NCBI GenBank assembly: GCA_050260355.1
Contig: JBLNBZ010000146.1
Coordinates: 1 to 14,825, forward strand
Source of the DNA: CADEFX01 sp050260355
GTDB lineage: Bacteria > Pseudomonadota > Alphaproteobacteria > Rhizobiales > Hyphomicrobiaceae
DNA length: 14,825 nucleotides
Direction: 5' to 3'
Below the pieces are notes generated by a model. That model made no database searches and was not told the origin of the DNA. It saw nothing but the letters and a program-made list of their open reading frames with translations. Numbering within the stretch: the first letter of the stretch is position 1; the number at the start of each line of letters is the position of its first letter. Positions 6,303-14,341 of the stretch are shown here, in pieces. Made by a program: the position numbers and the translations under genes.

Positions 6303-7892
6303 ATGAGCTCGAGAATTGCGCTGCAGGCGGGGCTCGCTTCGCTGGCAGCGATTTCCATGGTGATGCCGGCATCGGCGGAGGAGCCGCACCACGGCGGCAC
6401 CCTGGTGTTTGCGATCGCGGCAGAGCCGCCCACATACGACTGTCACGGCACGCAGACCTTCGCGGTGCTGCAGCGGGTTGCTCCCCATTACTCCACGCTG
6501 CTGCGCTTCGAGCCCGGAAAGTATCCGAATGTGATCCCGGACGTGGCAGAGAGCTGGAGCGCATCACCCGACAACATGACGTTCACGTTCAAGCTGCGGC
6601 CGAACGTCAAGTTCCACGACGGCACCACTCTGACGTCCGAGGATGTGAAGGCGACCTACGAGCACATCGGCAATCCTCCCAAGGGCGTCGTCTCGAATCG
6701 CAAGGACTCGCTCGCCAAGATCGCCTCCATCGAGACGCCTGATCCGCTGACGGTCGTCTTCAAGATGAAGGAGATCGATGCGTCCATCGTCAACGGCGCC
6801 TTCGCCTCGCCGTGGAACTGCATCTACAGCGCCGCGCGCCTGAAGCAGGATCCGAACTTCCCGGTCAAGAACGTGATGGGCACGGGGCCCTTCAAGTTCG
6901 TCGAGCACGTCGCCGGATCGCACTGGGTCGGCGAGCGCTTCAAGGACTACTTCCGCAAGGATCGCCCGTATCTGGACGGCTTCCGCGCCGTCACGACATC
7001 GGCCGTCGCCAGCCAGAATGCCCTGAGCGGCAGACAGGTCCTCGCGGAGTTCCGGGGCTTCTCGCCGAGCGAGCGCGATCGCATCGTCAGCAATCTCGGC
7101 AAGGACGCCAATGTGCAGGAGTCGCCGTGGCTGCTGCACATGGACATCAGCTTCAATCCTGCGCGCAAGCCGCTCAATGACGTACGCGTGCGGCGCGCGC
7201 TTTCGCTGGCGATCGATCGCTGGGGCGGCGCGGAGGCGCTCGGCAAGATCTCGGTCCTGCGCCACGTCGGCGGCGTCATGCTGCCGGGCGGCGAATGGGC
7301 CGCGTCGAATGCCGAGCTCGAGAAATACCCGGGCTTCGGCAGGGACATGGCCGCCAATCGCGCCGAGGCCAAGCGGCTGCTGAAGGAAGCCGGCGCCGAG
7401 AATCTGACGCTGACGCTGTCCAACCGCAACATCGCACCCTATCCGACGATCGGCGTGTTCATCATCGACCAGTGGCGCCAGATCGGAGTGAAGGTGGAGC
7501 ATCAGCCGCTCGAGACCGCGGCCTGGTTCAACACCATGTCTCAGCAGTCGTTCGATGCCATCGTCGACTCCTACACGGACTACAGCGACGATCCGACAAC
7601 GGGGCTCGTGAAATTCCTGTCGGCGGACCGCTGGACGACGGCGTCGAACAAGTTCGACGACACCAAGCTCAACGAGCTCTACCTGGCCCAGGCGCGGACC
7701 ACCGATCCGGTGGAGCGCAAGAAGCTTATTCGCGAGTTCGAGAGGATCACGCTCGAGGAAGCCTATACGATCCCGATGTTCTGGTGGCACCGCATCGTCG
7801 TCACCAACCAGCGGGTCAAGGGCTGGACCATGTCGCCGAGCCACATGATCTATCAGTCGCTCGAGGATGTCTGGCTCGCGCCTGAAGGCTGA
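6303..7892 (+). CDS. Periplasmic solute-binding protein, family 5 (peptide/oligosaccharide ABC type)
   Basis: A 529-residue exported binding protein of the SBP_bac_5 family (DppA/OppA-like). A signal peptide ends at ASA-EE (residue 25). The mature start GGTLVFAIAAEPPTYD, followed by VIPDVAESW and TFKLRPNVKFHDGTTLTSEDVK in outline, is characteristic, as are the mid-protein GTGPFKF and RVRRALSLAIDR blocks. In known systems it delivers peptides, opines or similar solutes to an inner-membrane permease. Here no permease or ATPase gene adjoins it, so it is an orphan that must use a distant transporter or act as a receptor. The start is well set by AGGAGGA about 9 nt upstream. Two palindromes upstream suggest substrate-responsive repression, which is inference. 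The ligand is not predictable from the sequence. Confidence 0.92.
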   Translation: MSSRIALQAGLASLAAISMVMPASAEEPHHGGTLVFAIAAEPPTYDCHGTQTFAVLQRVAPHYSTLLRFEPGKYPNVIPDVAESWSASPDNMTFTFKLRPNVKFHDGTTLTSEDVKATYEHIGNPPKGVVSNRKDSLAKIASIETPDPLTVVFKMKEIDASIVNGAFASPWNCIYSAARLKQDPNFPVKNVMGTGPFKFVEHVAGSHWVGERFKDYFRKDRPYLDGFRAVTTSAVASQNALSGRQVLAEFRGFSPSERDRIVSNLGKDANVQESPWLLHMDISFNPARKPLNDVRVRRALSLAIDRWGGAEALGKISVLRHVGGVMLPGGEWAASNAELEKYPGFGRDMAANRAEAKRLLKEAGAENLTLTLSNRNIAPYPTIGVFIIDQWRQIGVKVEHQPLETAAWFNTMSQQSFDAIVDSYTDYSDDPTTGLVKFLSADRWTTASNKFDDTKLNELYLAQARTTDPVERKKLIREFERITLEEAYTIPMFWWHRIVVTNQRVKGWTMSPSHMIYQSLEDVWLAPEG

Positions 7893-7909
7893 GGCGAGCC
7901 CCGTGCGCC

Positions 7910-7938
7910 GGAGCGCCGCCGCCGGCCGGTGGCGCTCC
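7910..7938. terminator. Bidirectional terminator candidate between convergent genes
   Basis: GGAGCGCC (7910-7917) and GGCGCTCC (7931-7938) form a perfect 8-bp stem. It sits exactly between the stop codon of the solute-binding protein (+) and the stop codon of the membrane protein (-). There is no T run on either side, so the shape and position, not the tail, support the call. Confidence 0.5.
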
Positions 7939-7940
7939 TG

Positions 7941-8570
7941 TCACGCGCTGAGCAGCAGCCACAGACCGGCTGCCAGCAGCGCCAGCGTCCACACACGGTC
8001 GACGTTGAGCCATGCGTAGCGCAGGACCTCGACGCCGACCCACTCGTAGACCGTGACCGCGACCGCGCCGGTCACCACCAGCGCCGCCAGCGTGTGCACG
8101 GCAACACCGGCGAATGCGGCTGCTGCCGCAGGCAGCGTGCCAGGCGGCGCGCCGGCGGGAAGACACAGCGGCATCAGCATCGGCCACAGCATCAGCCCCG
8201 CACCATGCGCGGTGGCCATCAGGAATGACCACGCCGCAAGGCCGACCATAGCCGTTTGCATGCCGGTGCGGACGCGATGCCGATGGCCGTAGCGCCATTG
8301 ATAAAGCGCCCACGCGATCAGCGCGATGCCGCCGCCGGCCCGCAGCAGCCGAAGGTCCAGGACCACGCCGAGCCCAATCAGCACCGCGGCCGCAGCGGCA
8401 ACGGCAAGCGCGTGCCCGAGCGCTATGGGAATGAGCGAGAGCCAGACCGCACGCCGGCTGCGGCGATGCAAGCCCAGCGCGACGGCGAACAGCCAGCCCA
8501 TCGCCGGATTGAGGCCATGGAAGGCACCCAGCGCCGCCAGCGCCAGCCATGGCCACGGCCCCTCGGTCAT
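7941..8570 (-). CDS. Polytopic membrane protein with intramembrane histidines, family not recognised
   Basis: A 209-residue, Ala/Leu-rich integral membrane protein with about six hydrophobic segments. Distinctive polar residues fall in or at the helices: FHGLNPAMGW (H18, N21), ALGHALAV (H53), ATAHGAGLMLWP (H122) and AVHTLAA (H159), with a basic loop YGHRHRVR at about 94-101. Such histidines recall metal or small-molecule transporters of the NicO/TauE/DsbD-like type, but I cannot place the family. The ATG at 8570 is chosen over a GTG at 8594; a GGAGG lies upstream of the ATG at somewhat long spacing (about 11 nt). It follows the SBP56-type oxidase gene in the same direction with a gap of about 100 bases, so the two probably form an operon. 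A role in sulfur or copper handling for that enzyme is inference from context. Confidence 0.72.
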   Translation of the reverse strand: MTEGPWPWLALAALGAFHGLNPAMGWLFAVALGLHRRSRRAVWLSLIPIALGHALAVAAAAAVLIGLGVVLDLRLLRAGGGIALIAWALYQWRYGHRHRVRTGMQTAMVGLAAWSFLMATAHGAGLMLWPMLMPLCLPAGAPPGTLPAAAAAFAGVAVHTLAALVVTGAVAVTVYEWVGVEVLRYAWLNVDRVWTLALLAAGLWLLLSA

Positions 8571-8673
8571 TGTGCTGGCTGCTCCTCCCTCCACGGCGCC
8601 ATCTCAGCCGGCAGCGTGGGCGGTGCTGGCGATGGCGACGATGCGGGCACCGTCTTGCGAGCCCGCCGCCGGC

Positions 8674-10065
8674 TCAGGGATAGCAATAGGAGTCGGATGA
8701 GCAGTCACCACCTTCGAGCCGAACCTGGTGGGGGCGATGCGACTTCGGCCATCTCACGAAGAATTTCGGATCGAAGGCGATGCCGCCGGCAGGCGCCGCA
8801 TCGAGCTTCACCATCCAGCCCTCGATGCCCTCCGGATAGAACTGCGGATCAATCGCACCGTAGAGCGAGTTCGTGAAGTAGACGCGCCGGCCGTCCCTGC
8901 TGATCTCGACCATCTGCGGGCCGCCGCTGAGCGCGCCCGTCCCCGAGGGATGCTCGGCGCGCGAGACGATGCCGCCGATGCGCACCTTGCCGGTGAGCTT
9001 CGGGTTGAACGGATCGGACACGTCGTACTGCTGCAGGTCGCCGGTGCCCCAGCAGGCGACATAGAGGAACCTGTCGTCCATCGACAGGTCGATATCGGTG
9101 ACGAGTGGGGGCACGGCCTTGAAGCCCTTCAGCAGCGGCGGCAGCAGATCAGGGTCGGCGGGCTCCGCCGGGATCTCGATCACCTTTTTGACCGCCCATT
9201 GGTCGCCGTCGCGGTACCACGTCCAGATCGAGGAGGACAGGTTCTCCAGGCTGAGGACACAGTTGACGAAGCCATAGGCCTTGGTCGGGTCGTGCGCCGG
9301 CCTCAGCTCGAACACGAGCTGATATTTGTCGCCGAAGTCGATCGTCTGCAGGTGCTTGCGCTTGTGCAGGTCCCAGAAGTGCAGGCGCCGCCCGTACTTG
9401 GCACCGAGCAGAACCTCGGGAATGAGCCCGTTCTCGAACGTGTCGGGCGTGCCCCACTCGCTGGTGACCAGCGTGTCATGACCGAGATGCCACCAGGCAT
9501 CGTAGGCAAGATGCTGCGACCCGCGATCCACCTCCCATTGTCCGCGCACGTCGAAGCTTTCGGCATCCATCAGGAAGATGCCGCCGGGTCCCTTGCCTTC
9601 GCGGTTGCCGAGCGCTGCCACGTAGATGCCCTCCGGCCCGCAATGCACGGTGTGCGGCCGCGAGTAGCCCGCGCGCTCGGCCACCTCCTCCGGCTCGATG
9701 ACCTTAACGATCTGCGGATTCCTGGGATCAGGTTTGGTGTCGAGAATGTGGATGCGCGATGAGCGCAACCCAGGTACCACGAGAAAGCGCCGCTCCATGT
9801 GCGGATGCGGTGCATTCGGACACAGGCACGAGGAGCAGGCGTTCCAGCCGAAATGATGCAGCTCGTCGCCGACGTTCGGCATCGGCGTGGTGCCGAGGAT
9901 GGTGGAATAGGTGGCCGAGCTCGGATCGACGTCGACCACGGCAATGCCGTCGGGTTGCCGGCGATCGGGATCGAAGGCGGCAACGTAGGCCAGGTTCTCG
10001 GGTGCGGCCTTCATCGCCATGCGCGGCGAAGGATAGAAGCTTGGGTCGGGAATCCATGTAGCCAT
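8674..10065 (-). CDS. mtoX: Selenium-binding protein SBP56 / methanethiol oxidase family
   Basis: A 463-residue homologue of human SELENBP1 (about 472 residues) and bacterial MtoX, which oxidise methanethiol with O2 to formaldehyde, H2S and H2O2; the bacterial enzyme is copper-dependent. Matches run along the whole length: PMPNVGDELHHFGWNACSSC (61-80, with the conserved cysteines 77 and 80), SRPHTVHCGPEGIYVAALG (135-153), SLDD-like DIDLSMDDRFLYVACW (324-339), QQYDVSDPFNPKLTGK (345-360), GGPQM and GGDCSSD (452-458). Candidate metal-site histidines H70, H71, H138, H141 and H446 are present. The C-terminus ends DSYCYP, unlike the human DIWI. The ATG at 10065 has GAGAG upstream; neither this start nor the longer frame from 10155 encodes a signal peptide, so a cytosolic enzyme is predicted. 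The SCO1- and MauG-like partner genes described in Hyphomicrobium are not adjacent. Confidence 0.92.
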   Translation of the reverse strand: MATWIPDPSFYPSPRMAMKAAPENLAYVAAFDPDRRQPDGIAVVDVDPSSATYSTILGTTPMPNVGDELHHFGWNACSSCLCPNAPHPHMERRFLVVPGLRSSRIHILDTKPDPRNPQIVKVIEPEEVAERAGYSRPHTVHCGPEGIYVAALGNREGKGPGGIFLMDAESFDVRGQWEVDRGSQHLAYDAWWHLGHDTLVTSEWGTPDTFENGLIPEVLLGAKYGRRLHFWDLHKRKHLQTIDFGDKYQLVFELRPAHDPTKAYGFVNCVLSLENLSSSIWTWYRDGDQWAVKKVIEIPAEPADPDLLPPLLKGFKAVPPLVTDIDLSMDDRFLYVACWGTGDLQQYDVSDPFNPKLTGKVRIGGIVSRAEHPSGTGALSGGPQMVEISRDGRRVYFTNSLYGAIDPQFYPEGIEGWMVKLDAAPAGGIAFDPKFFVRWPKSHRPHQVRLEGGDCSSDSYCYP

Positions 10066-10535
10066 GGCGGTCTCTCGCTTCAGTTGAGACGGAAAAACAG
10101 CTGAATGTCTGAAGACCATCGCCGGGTCGGCCACTGCGTCGACGCAACGGCGCACGTGACTGCGGGGGCCCTTCCTCCTGAGGATGCCCGCGCCAGCACG
10201 TGGGCCAGACTAGCCCGCCTATGGTGAGTTGTGAATGGGAGCCTCGCCGATAAGGCGTCCTCGCTGCAGTGCGCCAAAAGAAGTGACTGCGTTGCGGCCG
10301 CCCCTCCTCAAAAAAGGCACGGTCGCACACCACACTCCCGAGGTCCGGCCCACAAAGGCTCCCGCGGAAGGGTGCAGTGCCGACATCGCGAGCATCTGCA
10401 CATTTTGCGGGCCGCCGGTTGAAGATGCGCCAGACGGCGCCTAACTAAACTGTAATGTATCGAAGGGGCTGGGTGGAACAAGAGGAGGGATTCGGTCGTT
10501 TCGTTGCGTTGATCCGAGGTCAAGGAGTCACTGCC
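10066..10535. other. 470-bp divergent intergenic region
   Basis: This lies between the divergent starts of the SBP56-type gene and the small His-containing protein and should hold both promoters. I find no convincing -35/-10 pair. A small hairpin GCGCC-AGAC-GGCGC occurs at 10427-10440, about 95 bases before the 10536 start. Short open frames inside (for example 10235-10444) lack ribosome binding sites and recognisable protein character. No RNA gene is visible. Confidence 0.5.
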
Positions 10536-10868
10536 ATGAGAGAACTGTATGCGCAGGGCGATTTGCTCATCGAGCGGGTGAGCGACACGGCGGAAAGGGG
10601 GCCGGCCGAGGAAGCCTCCATCGTTCTGGCCGAAGGCGAATTGACCGGCCACAGCCACACAGTGTACGGGCGCATCGCCCTGTTTCGCGATGATGGCCTC
10701 GCGCGCGACATTCCCCGCGGCCTTTATATCGGGCACTTGACCGTCGACAGCCCGTCGGCCCGGGTCTCACATCAAGAGCATGCCGCCATAGAGCTTCCGA
10801 AAGGGACCTATCGGGTTCGCCGCCAGCGCGAGCTCGACCCGGAGGAAGCCCGCATTGTCGCGGATTGA
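10536..10868 (+). CDS. Small conserved His-motif protein, cupin-like pattern, function unknown
   Basis: A 110-residue soluble protein with no signal peptide or membrane segment. It contains AEGELTGHSHTV (32-43; H39, H41) and, later, SHQEHAAIELPKGTYRVRRQ (78-97; H79, H82), ending in ELDPEEARIVAD. The paired histidines, a nearby glutamate and the beta-rich, glycine-punctuated sequence suggest a small beta-barrel with a possible metal site; that is inference. I recall similar proteins from cyanobacteria and other bacteria but cannot name the family. The ATG at 10536 is set by AAGGAG at 10522-10527, 8 nt upstream; a longer frame from 10455 is not supported. Its last 14 bases overlap the start of the DUF6745 gene, so the two are translated in a coupled fashion and probably work together. 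Confidence 0.8.
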   Translation: MRELYAQGDLLIERVSDTAERGPAEEASIVLAEGELTGHSHTVYGRIALFRDDGLARDIPRGLYIGHLTVDSPSARVSHQEHAAIELPKGTYRVRRQRELDPEEARIVAD

Positions 10869-11985
10869 GCTGATACGGCTGTCGCCCGAGCAGGCGGAGC
10901 GTCTGGCTGATTACCGGGGCCGTTGGGAGCGGGTTCGCATGAGCACGGCTCCTGCGGACCGGCAAGCTGCCGCTGCCGCGGTGGAGACTGCGTATCGCGT
11001 CGCGGGCCTTGCTCCCCCGGGCAGGATCGAGTGGTGCGATGGCCCGATTGAGCTCGCGCGGTCGTGCGCGGAGACCGGCGCTGCCGTCGCGGGCGACAAT
11101 GTGAAAGCGACCGTGGTCGATGAGGTGCTGCGCGAGGCGGCCTATGCGATCGACCACGCGCTCGGCCGAGATGTGCGCAGCCAGATCTCCTCGGCATTCC
11201 GCTCCCGCCCCCCAAATCCCGTCAGCGTCGCGGTTGCGACCGCGGTCACAATGAGCGATCCCCTGCAGCGGGAGCATCGCTTCGCGCCGCTGCGCCAGCT
11301 GGTGCATCGGCTGCGGGGCCGCACGCTGCCGCGCTGGATGCAGACCAGCTTCCGCGATAGCAGCTTCAGCCAGCATGACGCGCCGCCGCTTGGCATCTTC
11401 GAGTACCTGCGCGAGGTCTGCGGGCTGCATCGGCAGACAGAGAAGGTGATGAGCCTGTGCAGGCTCGCGTCCAACATCGGGTGGATCATCCCGCATCGGC
11501 GCGTGTGCTGGATCGTCGACCGGCACAGCGTGCTCGCGACCGATGACCGGGGCCGACTGCACAACGCCAAGGGCCCCGCGCTGAAATTCGGCGATGGGTG
11601 GGCGTACTACGCTTGGAAGGGCGTCCGGGTGCCGTCCTGGATGATCGAGCGGTCTCAGGAGATCACGGCCAGCCGCATCGACCGCGAGCGCGACCCTGTC
11701 GTGCGCCGCTGCATGATCGAGATCATGACGCCGGAGCGCTACATCTATGAGGGCAACGCCATGCGCGTCTCCGAGGACGAGACCGGCGTGCTGTGGAGCA
11801 AGGTCTGGACGAGCTGGGACGCATGGGCCGCCGTCGAGGTGATCAACGGCACGCCGGAGCCCGACGGCACGCACAGGCGCTATTACCTGCAGGTGCCGCC
11901 AACAGTGCGCACCGCGCGCCAGGCGGTGGCATGGACCTACGGGTTGACCGAGCTCGAGTATCGCTCGCTCAAGCAGCGCACCTGA
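10855..11985 (+). CDS. DUF6745-family protein
   Basis: A 376-residue soluble protein. The N-terminal LSPEQAERLADYRGRW (9-24), TAPADRQAAAAAVETAY (31-47) and the GLAPPGRIEW block (51-60), then the C-terminal LHNAKGPALKFGDGWAYYAW (235-254), GVRVPSWMIERSQEIT (256-271), ERDPVVRRCMIE (278-289), INGTPEPDGTHRRYYLQVPP (330-349) and TARQAVAWTYGLTELEY (353-369) match my recollection of DUF6745. No enzyme motif or export signal is visible. The start is TTG at 10855: GGAGGAAG lies at 10841-10848, inside the preceding gene, at ideal spacing. The ATG at 10939 would remove the conserved N-terminus. The gene overlaps the upstream gene by 14 bases in another frame. The biochemical role of DUF6745 is unknown to me. 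Confidence 0.85.
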   Translation: MSRIELIRLSPEQAERLADYRGRWERVRMSTAPADRQAAAAAVETAYRVAGLAPPGRIEWCDGPIELARSCAETGAAVAGDNVKATVVDEVLREAAYAIDHALGRDVRSQISSAFRSRPPNPVSVAVATAVTMSDPLQREHRFAPLRQLVHRLRGRTLPRWMQTSFRDSSFSQHDAPPLGIFEYLREVCGLHRQTEKVMSLCRLASNIGWIIPHRRVCWIVDRHSVLATDDRGRLHNAKGPALKFGDGWAYYAWKGVRVPSWMIERSQEITASRIDRERDPVVRRCMIEIMTPERYIYEGNAMRVSEDETGVLWSKVWTSWDAWAAVEVINGTPEPDGTHRRYYLQVPPTVRTARQAVAWTYGLTELEYRSLKQRT

Positions 11986-12034
11986 GCGGCGAAGCCGTCA
12001 GGGTCCTTGATCTTCTCCCGCGACCAATGCTTCG

Positions 12035-12883
12035 ATGGCGCCCATGGCCAAGCAGGGACAGATACGCGCCGGCATCGGCGGCTGGACGTTCGAGCCGTGG
12101 CGCGGGGTCTTCTATCCCGATAAGCTGCCGCAGGCCAAGGAGCTCGAATATGCGAGCCGGCACCTGCCGACGATCGAGATCAACGGCACGTTCTACCGCA
12201 CGCAGACGCCGGCGACATTCGCCAAATGGGCGCGCGAGACGCCCGAGGGCTTCGTCTTCTCGGTGAAGGGCCCGCGCTACGCGACCAACCGGCGCGTGCT
12301 GGCCGAAGCCGGCGACTCCATCAAGCACTTCATCGATTCAGGCGTCCTGGAGCTCGGCGACCGGCTCGGGCCCCTGCTGTGGCAGTTCGCACCGACCAAG
12401 AAATTCGATGAGGCCGACTTCGGCGCGTTCCTGGAGCTGCTGCCGGTCAAGATCGGCAGCACATCGGTCCGCCACGTCGTCGAGGTGCGCCACGATTCCT
12501 TTTGCACGCCGGCGTTCGTGGCGCTGCTGCGGCGGTTCGCGATCCCCGTCGTGTTCGCCGAGCACGAAAGCTATCCGGCGATTGCCGACGTGACCGGCGA
12601 CTTCGTCTATGCGCGTCTGCAGAAGGGCGACGACAACATCGAGACCGCGTATCCGCCCAAGGCGCTCGATGCGTGGGTCAAGCGCGCCCGCGCCTGGGCG
12701 GAGGGCGGCGCGCCGAAGGACCTGCCTATCGTCGATGCCGAGCATGGCGCGCCCGCCAAGCCGCGCGACGTGTTCCTCTACGTGATCCACGAGGGCAAGG
12801 TGCGCGCCCCGGCCGGCGCGATGGCGCTGATGCAGCGGCTGGGTGACGTGGGCCCGGCGCGTTCCGCGCGAGCGAGCAAGTAG
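12035..12883 (+). CDS. DUF72 (YecE-like) protein
   Basis: A 282-residue cytosolic protein of the DUF72 family, which has a TIM-barrel-like fold and no firmly established reaction. The typical N-terminal block IRAGIGGWTFEPWRGVFYP (10-28), EINGTFYR (48-55), FVFSVKGPRYATN, LGPLLWQFAP, HVVEVRHDSF and DFVYARLQ follow in order, and the length fits the family. Starts at 12035 or 12044 (both ATG) are possible; neither has a good Shine-Dalgarno sequence. It begins 49 bases after the DUF6745 stop in the same direction, so it may be the third gene of that operon, but DUF72 genes occur in many contexts and a functional link is not shown. It is convergent with the transglycosylase-like gene, with a hairpin between. 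Confidence 0.9.
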   Translation: MAPMAKQGQIRAGIGGWTFEPWRGVFYPDKLPQAKELEYASRHLPTIEINGTFYRTQTPATFAKWARETPEGFVFSVKGPRYATNRRVLAEAGDSIKHFIDSGVLELGDRLGPLLWQFAPTKKFDEADFGAFLELLPVKIGSTSVRHVVEVRHDSFCTPAFVALLRRFAIPVVFAEHESYPAIADVTGDFVYARLQKGDDNIETAYPPKALDAWVKRARAWAEGGAPKDLPIVDAEHGAPAKPRDVFLYVIHEGKVRAPAGAMALMQRLGDVGPARSARASK

Positions 12884-12893
12884 TCTCGAGTCA

Positions 12894-12925
12894 CGGCAGC
12901 GGCTTCAGCCAACCTGGCGCTGCCG
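12894..12925. terminator. Bidirectional terminator candidate
   Basis: CGGCAGCG (12894-12901) pairs perfectly with CGCTGCCG (12918-12925) around a 16-nt loop, between the stop codons of the convergent DUF72 and transglycosylase-like genes. No T tract follows on either strand, so strength is uncertain. Confidence 0.5.
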
Positions 12926-12939
12926 CTCGCCGGCGCACC

Positions 12940-14157
12940 TCACCGGGCCGCCGCGCGCCGCTCCCTCGCCACCTCATCGAAAATGCCGATGAAGTCGAGC
13001 GATCCCTGTTTTTTCAGGTTGGCCTCCATGCGCTCGTCGAGTGCGGCCAGCAGCTCGGCCGACGTTCGCTCGCGCACGATGGTGTTGCGGTAGTAGCCGG
13101 TGCGGCTGAAGAAGTTGGCCGTCGGCACATCGCGTGCCACAGGCTCCATCATGTCGAGGCCGGTGCGCGGCCCCGCGAGGTTCATGAGCTCCAGCTCCGC
13201 ACCGCTGAGCTGCGGCCTGCCCGCTGCCGCTGCCATCTCCAGCAGGCCCTTCAGCTTGATGACTTGCAGCCAGGGACCCACGTCCGCATCGAGGTTGAGC
13301 GCGTGGATGCCCATGCCGCGCGGCGTGCTGCCGAGCTTCACCTGGCGTCCCCAATCATTGGGCACCGAGCGCGCGACACGCAGCATTTTGCCCACCACCG
13401 CCGCCTTGGCACGCAAGGCCGCCGCGCGCCGCGGGTCCGTGCCGGGCCTCGCCGCCATCGCATTGAGGCGCGCGATGAAGCTCGGCCCATGCTTGACCAG
13501 CTCGTTGATGGAATTGCCGCACAGGAGCTGCGCGTAGCCGAGTGCAGAGGAGATCGGCTTGCCCTGCTTGGTATCGGGGTCGATGCCGGCCTGCATGTCG
13601 TAGGTGCCACGGCCCCCTGTCTCCAGTGCATAGACGCGCACCACCTGCATCTTGGAGAGACCGGCGGCGAGCGCCTCCTCGGCATAGCGGCGCTTGAACT
13701 CACGCTCGCTCGTCGGTGTGGGCACGAAGCCGTAGTGCGCTCTGGCATGGGCGAGGAAGTCGGCGAGGCCCGCACGCGGCTCGCTCTCGGCCTCCTCCGG
13801 CCGCTTCAGCTCGGCGATGATCTTGGCCACATCCGGCGGTATGCCGGGCCCTGAGTATTTCGGCGGCTGCTGCATGACGTAATGGGCGGCGGTGAAGCGC
13901 TGACCTGCGGCGCGCCTGCGGCGGCGCTCGGCTCGCTTCTCCTCCACCTCGTCCCAGTAGGCATCGAGTTGCGCGTCGAACTGGGCGCGCGCCCGCAGGT
14001 GCAGCACGTAGGCGCGCTGCTGCGCGGGGCTGAGCCGGGCTTCGAGCTCGGGGCTGATCGTCTGCGCGCGTGCGGCTGGCGCCGGGGCTGTCAGCAGCCC
14101 CGCGATGATGAATATGCCGGCCGCCCCGTGGCACCACGCCGATGCCCTACCGCTCAT
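12940..14157 (-). CDS. Secreted protein with lysozyme/transglycosylase-like motif
   Basis: A 405-residue exported protein: signal peptide with likely cleavage ARA-Q after residue 31, then a basic, probably helical/coiled region (about 35-90, EEKRAERRRRRAAGQRF), a linker, and a domain at about 135-385. Within it, VRVYALETGGRG (173-184) followed by SALGYAQLL (204-212) resembles the catalytic glutamate and the A-x-G-x-x-Q block of SLT/GH23 lysozyme-like folds, suggesting E179 as catalytic acid and peptidoglycan as substrate. This is inference; the rest of the sequence does not match a family I can name. The ATG at 14157 was chosen because it opens directly on the signal peptide; an in-frame GTG at 14196 would put 13 residues in front of it. 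It stands alone, convergent with the DUF72 gene. Confidence 0.78.
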   Translation of the reverse strand: MSGRASAWCHGAAGIFIIAGLLTAPAPAARAQTISPELEARLSPAQQRAYVLHLRARAQFDAQLDAYWDEVEEKRAERRRRRAAGQRFTAAHYVMQQPPKYSGPGIPPDVAKIIAELKRPEEAESEPRAGLADFLAHARAHYGFVPTPTSEREFKRRYAEEALAAGLSKMQVVRVYALETGGRGTYDMQAGIDPDTKQGKPISSALGYAQLLCGNSINELVKHGPSFIARLNAMAARPGTDPRRAAALRAKAAVVGKMLRVARSVPNDWGRQVKLGSTPRGMGIHALNLDADVGPWLQVIKLKGLLEMAAAAGRPQLSGAELELMNLAGPRTGLDMMEPVARDVPTANFFSRTGYYRNTIVRERTSAELLAALDERMEANLKKQGSLDFIGIFDEVARERRAAAR

Positions 14158-14273
14158 CGCTCCACACTCGATCTCCGCCAGCGGCCAGACCGGCACAGAA
14201 TCGTGGAAGGATCAAGACAAGAGCTGATATGCGCGGCGGGCCCTGTCGAATATCGTGCCTCCGGCCGGTTGTT

Positions 14274-14325
14274 TGCTGGATCCCGCATCTTGCTCGGCCT
14301 CCGGCCTCGCGCGTGCGGGATGACG
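14274..14325 (+). repeat. 52-bp palindromic repeat, left of the GIY-YIG gene
   Basis: Begins TGCTGGATCCCGC and ends TGCGGGATGACG. The internal arms ATCCCGCA (14280-14287) and TGCGGGAT (14314-14321) are perfect complements, so it can fold as a hairpin. The same 52-base pattern occurs in opposite orientation at 14675-14726. It resembles REP-like intergenic palindromes of alphaproteobacteria. It ends 16 bases before the GIY-YIG start. Confidence 0.7.
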
Positions 14326-14341
14326 AAATTAGGGTATGCGG

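Noticed and set aside
6564..7844. Minus-strand open frame of 426 codons opposite the solute-binding protein
   Set aside because: Antisense shadow of a clear family 5 binding protein, with no ribosome binding site or domain.
8674..10155. Signal peptide on the SBP56/MtoX protein from a longer start
   Set aside because: The extra 30 residues are not hydrophobic and lack a cleavage site; family similarity begins at the ATG at 10065.
10235..10444. Short plus-strand open frame in the 470-bp spacer
   Set aside because: No ribosome binding site and no protein character; a lone CTFC motif is not evidence of a zinc protein.
10567..11874. Minus-strand open frame of 435 codons opposite the small His-motif and DUF6745 genes
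   Set aside because: The plus-strand genes have strong ribosome binding sites and conserved motifs; this frame has neither.
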